A DNA stretch of 64,000 nucleotides from Candidatus Hydrogenedentota bacterium (GCA_903837785.1 CAILVY010000067.1:1-64000); one strand, 5' to 3'. Shown: positions 51,553 to 60,384, numbered from the stretch's first letter. Numbers and translations are program-made. Notes: generated by a model not told the origin, from the letters alone.

Positions 51553-53514
51553 TCAGGCGGCGTCCTTGAAGAAGATGGTGAGGTGGGAGGACTGCCAGGT
51601 GCCGTCCATTTCGCTCATCATGCGGATCTCACGCACGATGGACGTGACTTGGTCGGCGATGGGCTTGGCCTCGGCCGGCATGAAATTCAGGATGTTGTTG
51701 AGCGGGGCGACCACGTCGGTCCAGAGGCTGGCATTGACGAGCAGCGCGCTGTAGAACGGCGTGGCCGGATCAAGCGGCGGAACCAGACCCGTCATCATGC
51801 TCGTGGTCTTGTTGTCCTTCACGAGATCGATGACCGCCTTCATCTTGTCCACATTGTTCGTGAGGAGCATCATGTCGCCGACGTAGGTGATGGAAAGGGG
51901 GATCGGCGTGGGCACGCCCTCGATGTTGTTGATCGGCGTTTCCTTGTAGACTTCCGCCTGGGCCGACGGAATGATCATCTGCAGGAAGGCTTTTGTATTC
52001 TCGGGGTTCGCGAGCCCAACCATGACGAAGAGGGCCGGGGCATCGTCCTTGACACCCGAGATGCCTAAGGTGATCTCTTCGCCAAGCAGGGTCAGAATCT
52101 GCGGGGCAAAGCTGGCCACTTGAGCCACCTGCACATCGTCTTTCGGAAGGCCCTTCATGTACTCGCCCATCTGCTTCTTCCATTCCGGAGTGAGCCGGAA
52201 ATTCAAGAGCGCGGCGGTGCCTTCCGGCAGGAGCTGCGCGTGCTTCATCGGCGCGGCCTGGCCCGTGTAGGCCAGCACCCCGGGGTGCGTGCCCGTGTCC
52301 ATGCGCGTCTTCACTTCGAACATGTCCTTCGTCCACGCGACGGTGGTCACCAGCGGGTCTTCTCCGCCTTGCGAGGAGAGGAGTCCCTTGATCATTTCGG
52401 TCTGTCCGGCCAGCATGGCGCCGGCAGGGCCGGTCAAATCGGCCAGAGGCAGTGCCTTCTCGATGAGGGGCAGCAGGCGTTCGCCGTAGAGCAGCATCGC
52501 GGCTTCGTCCGGAGTCGTCGCCGGGCAGTCGGCGCCCCCGTAGCGCAGGGCGAGCGGCGCCGCAACGCGTTCCGCGATGCCCTTCAGCAGGTCCATGCTT
52601 CCGAGCGCCAGCTTGTCACCGGCGATGAAGTATCCAACCGGGCCATAGTTGTTGATCTTGACCTCGCCGACAATGACCGGTTCGCCTTCCTTCAGTTCAG
52701 GCTTGTCGGCAACCAGCGCCTTCAGGGCGGCCTCGGCCTTGGCCGCGTCGCTCAAGCCCAGGATTCCCGCCACGCTCGGGTAATCAATGTCATTGAAATC
52801 GATATGCGGAGGTTCGGGTGCGGGCGCCGGCGTGGCTGGCGCCGGGGCGGCCGTTCCATCCGCTGCCGGGGCGGGCGGCGTTGCTGCGGCAGCAGCGTCG
52901 GCCTTGGCCTTCTCTACGACAGCTTTAGCCTTTTCGGCCGCGGCAATGGCGCTGTTGGCAGTTCCGGAGACATCGGCGAAAACGGCGATAGGCGCATCGA
53001 GCGACAACCCCTTGGACAGCGCGATATCAGCGAAAGTCTTGGCATCCGCCGCTTCCAGGTCCGACGCCAGTGTGGCAATCGCCTGCTGAACCAGCGCGTC
53101 GATATCGACCGCGGGGGGCGCCACTCGTTTGGCGAAGGGAATGGCTTTGGCTATGGTTCCGTTGAGCGGCGGCAGGGCAATCGCCAACTGGGCGTTGGCC
53201 GGTGTGTATTTCAATACGTCCGCCGTGATGGGCTTGAAGGCCGGTTCGGGTCTCGGAGTTGCGGGCGCTGGCGGGGCTGACGGCGCGGGCACGGGCGCGG
53301 CCGCCGATACCGGAGCGGGAGCAGGCGCTGGTGCGGCTGCCGGCGGGGCCGGCGGGGCCGGAGCAGGTTCCGGGGCGGGGGCGGGAGCGGGTGGTGCGGC
53401 CGGCGGGGCGGGTTCTTGTCCGCCGCAGCCCGCCACAAGCAGGCCTGCCCCGACCACCAGGAGCGCCAGCGCGGCTGCGCACAAGACGAAACGGTATTGC
53501 CGTTGATTTCGCAT
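51553..53514 (-). CDS. Large lipoprotein with Pro/Ala-rich N-terminal stalk
   Basis: 653 residues. The signal peptide ends in lipobox LLVAGC (Cys30). Residues about 33-92 are almost only Pro and Ala, a rigid extended stalk of the sort that spans the periplasm or cell wall. The remainder is globular, with repeated patterns such as YTPANAQLAIALPPLNG, SLDAPIAVFADVSGT, KLALGSMDLLKGIAERV, GTAALLNFRLTPEWKKQ and MLLTNNVDKMKAVIDLV. A second Ala/Pro-rich linker lies near 215-240. I do not recognise the family. It has its own terminator and a GAGGAGAG Shine-Dalgarno. Probable envelope protein of unknown function. Confidence 0.8.
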   Translation of the reverse strand: MRNQRQYRFVLCAAALALLVVGAGLLVAGCGGQEPAPPAAPPAPAPAPEPAPAPPAPPAAAPAPAPAPVSAAAPVPAPSAPPAPATPRPEPAFKPITADVLKYTPANAQLAIALPPLNGTIAKAIPFAKRVAPPAVDIDALVQQAIATLASDLEAADAKTFADIALSKGLSLDAPIAVFADVSGTANSAIAAAEKAKAVVEKAKADAAAAATPPAPAADGTAAPAPATPAPAPEPPHIDFNDIDYPSVAGILGLSDAAKAEAALKALVADKPELKEGEPVIVGEVKINNYGPVGYFIAGDKLALGSMDLLKGIAERVAAPLALRYGGADCPATTPDEAAMLLYGERLLPLIEKALPLADLTGPAGAMLAGQTEMIKGLLSSQGGEDPLVTTVAWTKDMFEVKTRMDTGTHPGVLAYTGQAAPMKHAQLLPEGTAALLNFRLTPEWKKQMGEYMKGLPKDDVQVAQVASFAPQILTLLGEEITLGISGVKDDAPALFVMVGLANPENTKAFLQMIIPSAQAEVYKETPINNIEGVPTPIPLSITYVGDMMLLTNNVDKMKAVIDLVKDNKTTSMMTGLVPPLDPATPFYSALLVNASLWTDVVAPLNNILNFMPAEAKPIADQVTSIVREIRMMSEMDGTWQSSHLTIFFKDAA

Positions 53515-53710
53515 CAGGAACTCTCCTCATTTTTGGCGCACGCCGCTGGCGCGCAACTCACGGGACCTCACGGCCGGTACAATATCACACCCGCCCTCCT
53601 CTGCTAAAGCTGCGGAGGGCAAGGCCGATGCTTCAATCTGCATGCGTAGGCGCGTACACCGCCTCTCAGTCCCGGATATGACCGGACGGAAGGGCTGGCA
53701 GTTTCACTAC

Positions 53711-53878
53711 TTAGGCCCGCGGACGGTAGTCCGGGCATTTCACCGCGTTCGGGCGTTGCGGCCGCGAGCAGGCCGATGGATGATCGTACTTGCAGTGGTC
53801 GCAAAGGAATTCCGACGGGCAGCGGAACCGGAGCCACCACTGCCGAAGGCGGCCGCTCCAGGAAAGGGCTTGCTTCAT
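53711..53878 (-). CDS. 55-residue Cys-rich small protein coupled to the PocR-AraC regulator
   Basis: The frame starts at ATG 53878, overlapping the regulator stop by 4 bp (ATGA), and encodes 55 residues. After a basic/aromatic N-terminus (RLRQWWLRFRC) comes a Cys pattern: FLCDHCKYDHPSACSRPQRP and NAVKCPDYRPR (Cys20, 26, 29, 37, 48), suggesting a small zinc-ribbon. The CxxC...CxRPxRPN...CPDY pattern looks like that of small conserved bacterial proteins I have seen unannotated; no function is known to me. The coupling and compact motif argue that it is a real gene. Confidence 0.6.
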   Translation of the reverse strand: MKQALSWSGRLRQWWLRFRCPSEFLCDHCKYDHPSACSRPQRPNAVKCPDYRPRA

Positions 53879-55110
53879 GATTTCCTCTTGAGTTGTTCGC
53901 GGTATTCGCCGGGGGTTCGGCCTTCCAATCGCGCGAAGAGCTTGCCAAAATTGCTTTGATCGTTCACGCCCACGCGCCGTCCAATCTCGCCCACGCTGAG
54001 CCGCGTGCGCCGCAGGAGTTCCTTGGCCTTGTCCACGCGCAGGCGTCCGACATATTCCGAGAAACTCATGCCGAACTTGCGTTGCAGCCGGTGGGTAATT
54101 GCCGAGGGCGTTTGCCCGAGTTGCCTGGCTACTTCGTCCAGGGTGATGTTCTCCCCGAGCCGGCTGATAACGGCCCGGTTGAACTCCGCAAAGCCGGTCG
54201 CGGCGCTTTCCTGCTGGACGCTCAGGAGACCCAACAGCGCCATGCCTGCGTCGGTCAGTTCCCGGTCGCCGCGCGCCCCGGAGACCTGACCCACAAAGAC
54301 CGGAAACGCATTCCAAACGGGCCCCGTTGACAGTCCTGCGGCCTCGGCGGCCTCGATGGCCGCGCTCACCACGGCCAGCAGGCGGCCCCGGCGCACCCCA
54401 ATCCTGATCCGGCTATGGGTTTGCGCCTCTTGCACGGCACAGTGCAGCAGGCCGCGTGCGTGGGCAAGGTTCCCCCCGGCGAGGGCCAGCGCAATATCGG
54501 CTGCCCCTTGCGGCGCGGCGGGCGCGCGCCGTTTCCGGACCTTCGCAGGAGACGGAGCTTCCGTGGCCTCGGTCTCGGGCGCTGCGGCTGTTTCACCGGC
54601 GCGGTGCCACAATTCGCGCAGCGCTTCGACGGTCCACTCCGCCACGGCCGGAACACAATTGGCGGGGGCGCGGTGAATGTCGTCCAGGGTGGTGGGGAAG
54701 TGCGCTGCAGACTCCTCGGTCAATGCCGCGAGGCCGTTCAGGGCGTCGAATTCCAGCGATTTCGACTCATCTCCGGCCGGACAATAGGGGCCGAAGGTTA
54801 AGACGAATCCCTGGCCGGGCAAGACCGGCGCGGCGACGCAGGCAAAACCCATGTGACACAGGAACGGCACCGGACGCTGTTGCCGGAGGGCAGTCGAGGC
54901 GGCGGTGAGCCGCGATTGCCGGCAGGCCCGTTTTCCGCCCAGGAGCCCGGCCACATACTGGCAGGCTGCGCAGCCGCCCCAGGCGGCCGTCTTGGGGCTT
55001 TCCTGATTGCGCTCGACGAAGTGCAGGCTCAGCGGGGCCCCCGCGCAGCGGGCAGCCCGTTCGAGGAGGGCGCGAACCGGCGCGTCACGCAGGAATTCGA
55101 GCGGGGTCAT
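53875..55110 (-). CDS. AraC-family transcriptional regulator with PocR-type sensor domain
   Basis: 411 residues. The N-terminal about 180 residues match the PocR ligand-binding module, with its Cys pattern (GGCAACQYVAGLLGGKRAC ... FLCHMGFACVAAPVLPGQGF). After an Ala/Pro-rich linker and a helical middle region, the C-terminal about 100 residues hold two helix-turn-helix motifs: ITLDEVARQLGQTPSAITHRLQRKFG and LSVGEIGRRVGVNDQSNFGKLFARLEG. It shares 4-bp ATGA overlaps with both the MBL hydrolase gene upstream and the 55-residue gene downstream, forming a tight three-gene operon. PocR domains sense small metabolites such as short diols; the ligand here is unknown. Confidence 0.9.
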   Translation of the reverse strand: MTPLEFLRDAPVRALLERAARCAGAPLSLHFVERNQESPKTAAWGGCAACQYVAGLLGGKRACRQSRLTAASTALRQQRPVPFLCHMGFACVAAPVLPGQGFVLTFGPYCPAGDESKSLEFDALNGLAALTEESAAHFPTTLDDIHRAPANCVPAVAEWTVEALRELWHRAGETAAAPETEATEAPSPAKVRKRRAPAAPQGAADIALALAGGNLAHARGLLHCAVQEAQTHSRIRIGVRRGRLLAVVSAAIEAAEAAGLSTGPVWNAFPVFVGQVSGARGDRELTDAGMALLGLLSVQQESAATGFAEFNRAVISRLGENITLDEVARQLGQTPSAITHRLQRKFGMSFSEYVGRLRVDKAKELLRRTRLSVGEIGRRVGVNDQSNFGKLFARLEGRTPGEYREQLKRKS

Positions 55111-55880
55111 GGCCCAACCTCGAAGAAGGGGGTGGGCGCATCCTGCGCGGCCACGTAAAGCTTGGCCGAATGCCCCTGCAGCACCTGTTCGGCCATGGAT
55201 TGCGCAAGTTCCGGGCGGTTGTTGTTCTCGCTCAGGTGCACGAGGACGACCGTTCGCAGGGTGTCATGGAGCAGGTGATGGAGCAGCTTGCTCATGTCCT
55301 GATTCGACATGTGGCCCTGGCGGCTGCGAATGCGCTGCTGGATTTGAGGGGGATATGCGCCGTTGCGCAGCAGGTCCGGGCAGTAATTCGATTCGATCAC
55401 GAGGGCGTGTGACCCCGCCAGCCGGTTTCTCACCAGCTCCGAAGCATGCCCGAAGTCCGTGGCAAAGCCCAGTTTCGCGCCATTGCTCCGGACGACATAG
55501 CTTACCGGGTCGGCGGCGTCATGGGCGACACTGAAACTGGCCATTTCGAGATCGCCGATTGGGACGGCGTCCCCGGCTTCAAAGGGGATGGCTCTGGGCA
55601 GATTGCCCACCTGTTGCGACAGGTTCTGCAGCGTTCCCGGGGTGCCGTAGATGGGAATGCCGTGTTTGCGGCACAGGACCCCCGCTCCGGCCACGTGGTC
55701 CGTGTGTTCATGGGTGAGGAAGACCGCCTGGAGTCCTTCCAGGCTTTCTCCGGCCTGTTCCAGGCGCCGCTGCAACTGGCGGAGGCTGAAACCGCAATCG
55801 ATCAGGATTTTCGCCTTTCCGGAGACGACCACGGCCGCGTTCCCGCTGCTTCCGCTGCCCAGTAAACCGAATCGGAACAC
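55107..55880 (-). CDS. MBL-fold hydrolase (YycJ/WalJ-like)
   Basis: 257 residues from GTG 55880, chosen because AAAGGAG sits 7 nt upstream and it gives the family-typical start FRFGLLGSGSSGN; ATG 55898 is the longer alternative without a Shine-Dalgarno. The metal motif is LTHEHTDHVAGAG (H-x-H-x-D-H). Later ligands include the His in VAHDAADP, the Asp in FATDFGHA and the His in VLVHLSENNN. YycJ-type enzymes are cytosolic nucleases or phosphodiesterase-like proteins. It is the first gene of the MBL/PocR-AraC/small-protein operon, driven by a divergent promoter back to back with that of rpoN. Confidence 0.92.
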   Translation of the reverse strand: MFRFGLLGSGSSGNAAVVVSGKAKILIDCGFSLRQLQRRLEQAGESLEGLQAVFLTHEHTDHVAGAGVLCRKHGIPIYGTPGTLQNLSQQVGNLPRAIPFEAGDAVPIGDLEMASFSVAHDAADPVSYVVRSNGAKLGFATDFGHASELVRNRLAGSHALVIESNYCPDLLRNGAYPPQIQQRIRSRQGHMSNQDMSKLLHHLLHDTLRTVVLVHLSENNNRPELAQSMAEQVLQGHSAKLYVAAQDAPTPFFEVGP

Positions 55881-55918
55881 CAGCACACTCCTTTGCATAA
55901 ACTCTTGTCAGTCAAGGA

Positions 55919-55947
55919 AGTATACCATCCGATCGGCAGGGCATCAA
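55919..55947 (-). promoter_or_regulatory. Promoter of the MBL/AraC operon
   Basis: Minus strand: TTGATG, 17 bp, TATACT. The -35 abuts the -35 of the rpoN promoter with no gap. The -10 is about 40 nt upstream of GTG 55880. Confidence 0.65.
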
Positions 55948-55976
55948 TTGACACTCTCGCCTGTCAAGACTATAAT
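55948..55976 (+). promoter_or_regulatory. Consensus sigma-70 promoter of rpoN
   Basis: TTGACA, exactly 17 bp, TATAAT: a full match to both consensus hexamers, about 39 bp upstream of ATG 56015. This predicts strong, housekeeping expression of rpoN. Confidence 0.85.
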
Positions 55977-56014
55977 GACACCGAATCCTTATACGCCAGG
56001 AGGCCAGTGCGCCC

Positions 56015-57448
56015 ATGATGCGCATGGAACATCGACAGACCCAGAGCCAGCGCCAGGTCCAACAACTGGTGCTGACGCAGAAGATGCAGCAGGCACTGCA
56101 TATTCTGCAGCTTTCCGGAATTGAACTAGAGCAGTATATCGACCAGGAGCTCGAAGTCAACCCCTTTCTGGAAATAGTGCAAAAAAAGGACGAAGCCCCC
56201 GAGCCCGTCCGCTCCGAAGCGCTCAAACCGGAATCCACGCCCTTTGACGAAGAACCCTTCGATTTGGACTCCTTCGCCGATCAGTGGGACATCCGGCGGC
56301 GGGAAGGCCGCGACCTGAGCTATAACGAGGACATCTTCTCCCGCCGGCAGTTCTATGTCGATTCGATCACCCAGGGGGAATCGCTTCGGGCGCACCTGCT
56401 GACGCAGATGCGCATCGCCGCCGACGACGAGCAGACCTATTTCATCGGCGAGCGAATCATCATCGGCGACATCGACACCCGGGGCTATTTCACGGGCGAT
56501 ACCGAAGCGATCGCGCAGGAACTCAATGTGCCCGCGGAAGCGGTTGAGAAGGCGCTGTCGCTCATCCGGCATTTCGAGCCGACCGGTGTCGGCGCGCGCG
56601 ATATGGCCGAATGCCTCTCGCTCCAAATCGACGCATTCTTCCCGGAAGAGGAAGAACTGAAAATCCTCGTGCGCGAGCATCTGGATGCGCTGATGCGCCG
56701 CCAAATCCCGCAGATTGCCAAGGCGATGCGCATACGTCCCGAACGCGTGGAAGAACTCCGCTCGCATCTGGCCACCCTGAACCCGTGGCCGGGCCATGAA
56801 TTCGAGTCGAGTCCCACGCAATACATCACGCCCGACGTGGTCGTGGAGCGGGTTGATGACCGCTTCGTGGTGCGCCTTTCCGACGAACGCGTTCCGGACC
56901 TGCGCGTGAACGACTCCTATCATCAGGAGATTCGCCGCGGTTCGATGACCGAGGATGAGAAGGAATACATCCGGAAAAAGATGGAATCGGCCAACTGGCT
57001 CGTGCGCAATATCGCCCAGCGCCAGCAGACGCTGATCAAGGTGGCCCAGGCCATTGTGGATGTCCAGGAAGCGTTTCTGGAGAAGGGCGTCGAACACATC
57101 CGCCCGCTGACACTCCAGAACATCGCGGATGTGGTTGGCGTGCACGAGTCCACGGTTGCGCGCACGACGCGCGGCAAGTACATTCAAACGCCGCAGGGAC
57201 TCTTCGAACTCAAGTACTTCTTCTGCGCCGGTCTCAGCAGCGATGAGGGGCCCAATCAGTCCACGAAGAGCATCCAGGCCCTGATCAAGAAGCTCATCGA
57301 CGAAGAAGACAGGCGCAAGCCGCTGAGCGACCAGCAAATCGCCGACCTGATTCAGAAGCAGGAGGGCGTCCACATCGCCCGGCGGACCGTAACGAAGTAT
57401 AGAGAGGCCATGGGCATCCTGAAGACCTCAATGCGTCGGCAGTACTGA
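56015..57448 (+). CDS. rpoN: RNA polymerase sigma-54 factor
   Basis: 477 residues from ATG 56015 (AGGAGG about 11 nt upstream; ATG 56018 is possible). The Gln/Leu-rich activator region I is clear (QSQRQVQQLVLTQKMQQALHILQLSGIELEQYI, EVNPFLE), followed by an acidic region II and the core-binding domain. The C-terminus has the helix-turn-helix LTLQNIADVVGVHESTVARTTRGKYIQTPQG and the diagnostic RpoN box ARRTVTKYRE at 455-464. It recognises -24/-12 promoters and needs AAA+ activators, none of which is in this window. It is transcribed from a perfect sigma-70 promoter. The downstream 268 bp contain no gene. Confidence 0.98.
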   Translation: MMRMEHRQTQSQRQVQQLVLTQKMQQALHILQLSGIELEQYIDQELEVNPFLEIVQKKDEAPEPVRSEALKPESTPFDEEPFDLDSFADQWDIRRREGRDLSYNEDIFSRRQFYVDSITQGESLRAHLLTQMRIAADDEQTYFIGERIIIGDIDTRGYFTGDTEAIAQELNVPAEAVEKALSLIRHFEPTGVGARDMAECLSLQIDAFFPEEEELKILVREHLDALMRRQIPQIAKAMRIRPERVEELRSHLATLNPWPGHEFESSPTQYITPDVVVERVDDRFVVRLSDERVPDLRVNDSYHQEIRRGSMTEDEKEYIRKKMESANWLVRNIAQRQQTLIKVAQAIVDVQEAFLEKGVEHIRPLTLQNIADVVGVHESTVARTTRGKYIQTPQGLFELKYFFCAGLSSDEGPNQSTKSIQALIKKLIDEEDRRKPLSDQQIADLIQKQEGVHIARRTVTKYREAMGILKTSMRRQY

Positions 57449-57716
57449 CGAACCCGCTTCAACGGAACAAGCTGCGCCATTCCAGACCCGGGAAACGAGG
57501 CGTCTGGCCTGACGATTCCCCCGCCCGATTCTCCATCCCGGCCATCCAGTGTCGCGGGACCATTCCCCTCAAGCCGGGCTCCAACACCGTTCTGAAGCAA
57601 GCCCCGGAATCAAAGCGGCTCCTTGCACAGAACGGTTGACCGAATCGGTGATTTGTGATACCGTAACAGCATGGCATTTCCGGTGAGGGCACGGATCAAG
57701 GGGCCTACGGGGCTGG

Positions 57717-59207
57717 ATGAAAGCAGGGGCCATGGGGTGCGATTCGCGAAAAGAGGGGCATCTTTTTCGGGGCAGCGCAATGCAGGAGACAGGGGTTAGC
57801 CTCGGACTTCTGACGGCCGCGCAGCCGGGGAAGCCCGATTCCAGACCGGGCAGCACGCACGCGCAGGCGACTTCGGACAGGAAGCCGCGGATAGGCGAGA
57901 TGCTGGTGAGCGCAGGGCTGATTACACCCTCCGACGTGGCCGAAGCGTTGCAGGTCCAGAAGAAGCAGGGCGGAAAGACGGTCGAAATCCTCGTAAAGAT
58001 GGGCAAATTGACCGTCAAAGACTTTGCCGCATTCCTCTCACGGGAGTGCCATTTTGCCAGCATCGATCTGTGTAATTACCGCGTTCCCCGCGACCTCATT
58101 TCGCTTATCCCCAGGGAATTCGCACAGAAACACCAGATTCTGCCGATCGACAGGATGGGGACTCATCTGACCGTGGCGATGGCTTGTCCACTGGATACCG
58201 TCACCCTCGAGGGCATTGAGGGATTGACGGGGCTGCGCGTGCGTGCGTTGCTGTGCCGGGCGGACGAACTCGAGACGGCGATCGGCGTCCTGTACCAGTC
58301 GGCCGAGTACTCCGCGGCCGGTACCGAAGCAGCCTCGCCGGAGGCATTGGCGCAGTGCGCGGCTGAGGCGCTCCGGCATGATTTCGTGGGCGCGCTCGTC
58401 AAGCGGGTTTCCTCGCTGCCGCCGATGCCGGGCATTGTCGAGCGGGTCAGGGCCGCCATCGAGGATTCCACGACCTCGGTTCGACATATTGCGGAGATTG
58501 TGGCGACGGACCCGGCCACGGCCGCGAAAGTGCTCAGCCTGGCAAATTCCGCGGCGGTCGGATATGCCGGGCGCGTCACCAGCATTGACCTTGCCGTTCG
58601 GGTGCTTGGCCTGCAGGAGACCTATCACCTGGTCTTGTCGCTGGCCGCCTTCGATCACTTCCGAAACGCGGAGGGCGTGGACTGCAACCGGGTCTGGCGG
58701 CATTCAGTCGTCTGTGCGACCGCGGCAGACCTCCTTGCGCGCGCCACGGGGTATCAAAAGCCGGGCGAGGTATTCTGCGCGGCGCTCATCCACGATATTG
58801 GCCGCCTCGCACTCATGCAGGTGATGCCGGCGGCGTATGCCCGGATTGACCCCGCCCTGTGCGGAATGGACTTGGCCGAGGTGGAGCGAGACCTCTTCTT
58901 TCTCCCGCACACCGAGGTCGGGTATGTCCTGGCGATGAGGTGGGGACTGCCGGCCCAGTGCACCGACGCCATCCGCTATCATCATCAACCCGGCCTCGCT
59001 CCCGAGCCTTCGCCCACGCTCGAACTGACCGCGGCCGCGGTGGCATTGCTGGAGATTCCAGCAGGCGACGACCTTGAATCCGGGCTTGCGAACAGGGGGA
59101 TGGCGGCGCTCGACAGGCTGCATCTTGACGAGGAGGCCCTGGCCGCGATACGGGTGCAGGCCCTCGCAGCCCCCTTGGAAGACGAGCCGTCGAACTTCTC
59201 GTACTAA
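57717..59207 (+). CDS. MshEN (GspE N-terminal) plus HDOD domain protein
   Basis: Up to 496 residues; ATG 57780 (MQETGVSLG) is an alternative start because no strong Shine-Dalgarno marks either. Residues about 55-180 are an MshEN domain: RIGEMLVSAGLITPSDVAEAL, GKTVEILVKMGKLTVKDFAAFL, then IPREFAQKHQILPI and LTVAMACPLD. MshEN domains bind cyclic-di-GMP in secretion ATPases. Residues about 225-430 are an HDOD domain (LPPMPGIVERVRAAIED, VATDPATAAKVLSLANSA, ALIHDIGRLALMQVMP). No ATPase module is present, so it is a signalling protein. It lies directly upstream of the leader RNA and pseudopilin. Confidence 0.9.
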   Translation: MKAGAMGCDSRKEGHLFRGSAMQETGVSLGLLTAAQPGKPDSRPGSTHAQATSDRKPRIGEMLVSAGLITPSDVAEALQVQKKQGGKTVEILVKMGKLTVKDFAAFLSRECHFASIDLCNYRVPRDLISLIPREFAQKHQILPIDRMGTHLTVAMACPLDTVTLEGIEGLTGLRVRALLCRADELETAIGVLYQSAEYSAAGTEAASPEALAQCAAEALRHDFVGALVKRVSSLPPMPGIVERVRAAIEDSTTSVRHIAEIVATDPATAAKVLSLANSAAVGYAGRVTSIDLAVRVLGLQETYHLVLSLAAFDHFRNAEGVDCNRVWRHSVVCATAADLLARATGYQKPGEVFCAALIHDIGRLALMQVMPAAYARIDPALCGMDLAEVERDLFFLPHTEVGYVLAMRWGLPAQCTDAIRYHHQPGLAPEPSPTLELTAAAVALLEIPAGDDLESGLANRGMAALDRLHLDEEALAAIRVQALAAPLEDEPSNFSY

Positions 59208-59221
59208 TCGATTGCCAGATG

Positions 59222-59442
59222 TGTTCTGTTGCAGTACTGCGAAAAGCAGAGGCGAAAGTCCTGCGCGGCCGCAAGAGCTGTGACCGTGACTGGACGCCCT
59301 GCACGGTCCGGTGGCATAGAGGCCCTGGCTCGATCAGGGCTTTGAGGGCAAAGTCGCTGGCGGTGTCCGTTCCGGTCCGGCGGAGGCGTGACGGGTACGG
59401 ATCTTGCTCGCGGAAGCCGGCTCCGGTGTGCCGGAGTGGCTT
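59222..59442 (+). ncRNA. Structured 5' leader with riboswitch-like core, candidate cis-regulatory RNA
   Basis: The 268 bp before the pseudopilin are rich in stems. There is a GNRA-capped hairpin (GCAG-a-GGC-GAAA-GUC-CUGC, 59246-59264), a 7-bp stem GACCGTG/CACGGTC (59282-59288 with 59302-59308), then two terminator-like hairpins: GCCCTG/CAGGGC followed by TTT (59322-59343), and AAGCC..CTCCGG-TGTG-CCGGAG..GGCTT (59414-59442) just before the ribosome binding site. The order GAAAGTCC, TGCGCGG, CTGTGA loosely resembles a cobalamin riboswitch core; CGCAAGAGC loosely resembles cyclic-di-GMP-I. Neither match is good enough to name. Confidence 0.4.
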
Positions 59443-59475
59443 TAAACGGGTTCAACCATGGAAAGGAGGACGAGA

Positions 59476-60384
59476 ATGCGGAAGCAAGGATTCACGCTGA
59501 TTGAACTGCTGGTGGTCATCGCGATTATCGGGATTCTGGCAGCCATCCTGTTGCCGGCGCTGGCGCGGGCCCGCGAGGCGGCCCGGCGGTCGAGCTGCCA
59601 GAACAATCTGAAACAACTGGGCCTGATGTTCAAGATGTACTCCAATGAGAGCAGTGGCCAGTTGTACCCGCCGATCAAGCGATGCGGCCTGACGGACCAG
59701 GCTGCGCAGTGCGCCGTATGCGACACCCGCGCCGGTTTCGGCGTGGCACTCACGCCCGACCCACAATCCATCTATCCCGAGTATCTCACCGACTACAAGG
59801 TGATCCTGTGCCCCTCAGACCCCGAGATTACGAAGGTGATCTCGTTGGGCGAATGGAATCAGCCGCGGAGCGACCCGAACGGCACCTTCTGCCATCTGCG
59901 CATGTTCAACCTATCGTACAACTACTACTCATGGGCATTGAAACCGGAGCATTATCTCAACGACATTTCCCAGTTGAACTACACGGGATCCTACGGCGAC
60001 GTGGTCCGCGGCGACTTCATCCTGTCGCTCACGAATGATGTGGTCGTGAACGTGGAAGGCGCGTTCGCTTCCGGGGACTACCAGGTGTTCGACCGCGACG
60101 TGAAGATCGAAAACACGGACATGGTCATCTATCGGCTGCGCGAGGGTATTGAGCGGTTCTACATCACGGACATCAACAATCCCGCGGCGTCGAGCCGGGC
60201 ACAAAGCGAAATTGCGATTATGAACGACGACACGAATGCGGACGTCGGCCGCGGGGGCGGGAGCTTCAATCACTTGCCCGGCGGCGGCAATGTGCTGTAT
60301 CTGGACGGGCACGTTGCCTACCTCCGCTATCCGGGCGATTGGCCCATCTGCGCCACGTGGTCCACCCTCATGAAGGACTTCTGA
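59476..60384 (+). CDS. DUF1559-type pseudopilin (prepilin-like, H-x9-DG)
   Basis: 302 residues from ATG 59476, with AAGGAGG 7 nt upstream; the longer frame to 59458 is rejected on that ground. The prepilin leader is MRKQ followed by [20 protein letters not shown] and [27 protein letters not shown]. The C-terminal motif is [43 protein letters not shown] near 220-240 is shared almost word for word with the other two pseudopilins here, so the three are recent paralogues. It is preceded by a structured leader and followed by a terminator. Confidence 0.93.
   Translation: MRKQGFTLIELLVVIAIIGILAAILLPALARAREAARRSSCQNNLKQLGLMFKMYSNESSGQLYPPIKRCGLTDQAAQCAVCDTRAGFGVALTPDPQSIYPEYLTDYKVILCPSDPEITKVISLGEWNQPRSDPNGTFCHLRMFNLSYNYYSWALKPEHYLNDISQLNYTGSYGDVVRGDFILSLTNDVVVNVEGAFASGDYQVFDRDVKIENTDMVIYRLREGIERFYITDINNPAASSRAQSEIAIMNDDTNADVGRGGGSFNHLPGGGNVLYLDGHVAYLRYPGDWPICATWSTLMKDF

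Noticed and set aside
59222..59442. Naming the leader as a cobalamin or cyclic-di-GMP-I riboswitch
   Set aside because: Each match covers only part of the conserved core, with insertions in key segments (for example CGCAAGAGC instead of CGCAAAGC). It is kept as an unnamed structured leader.
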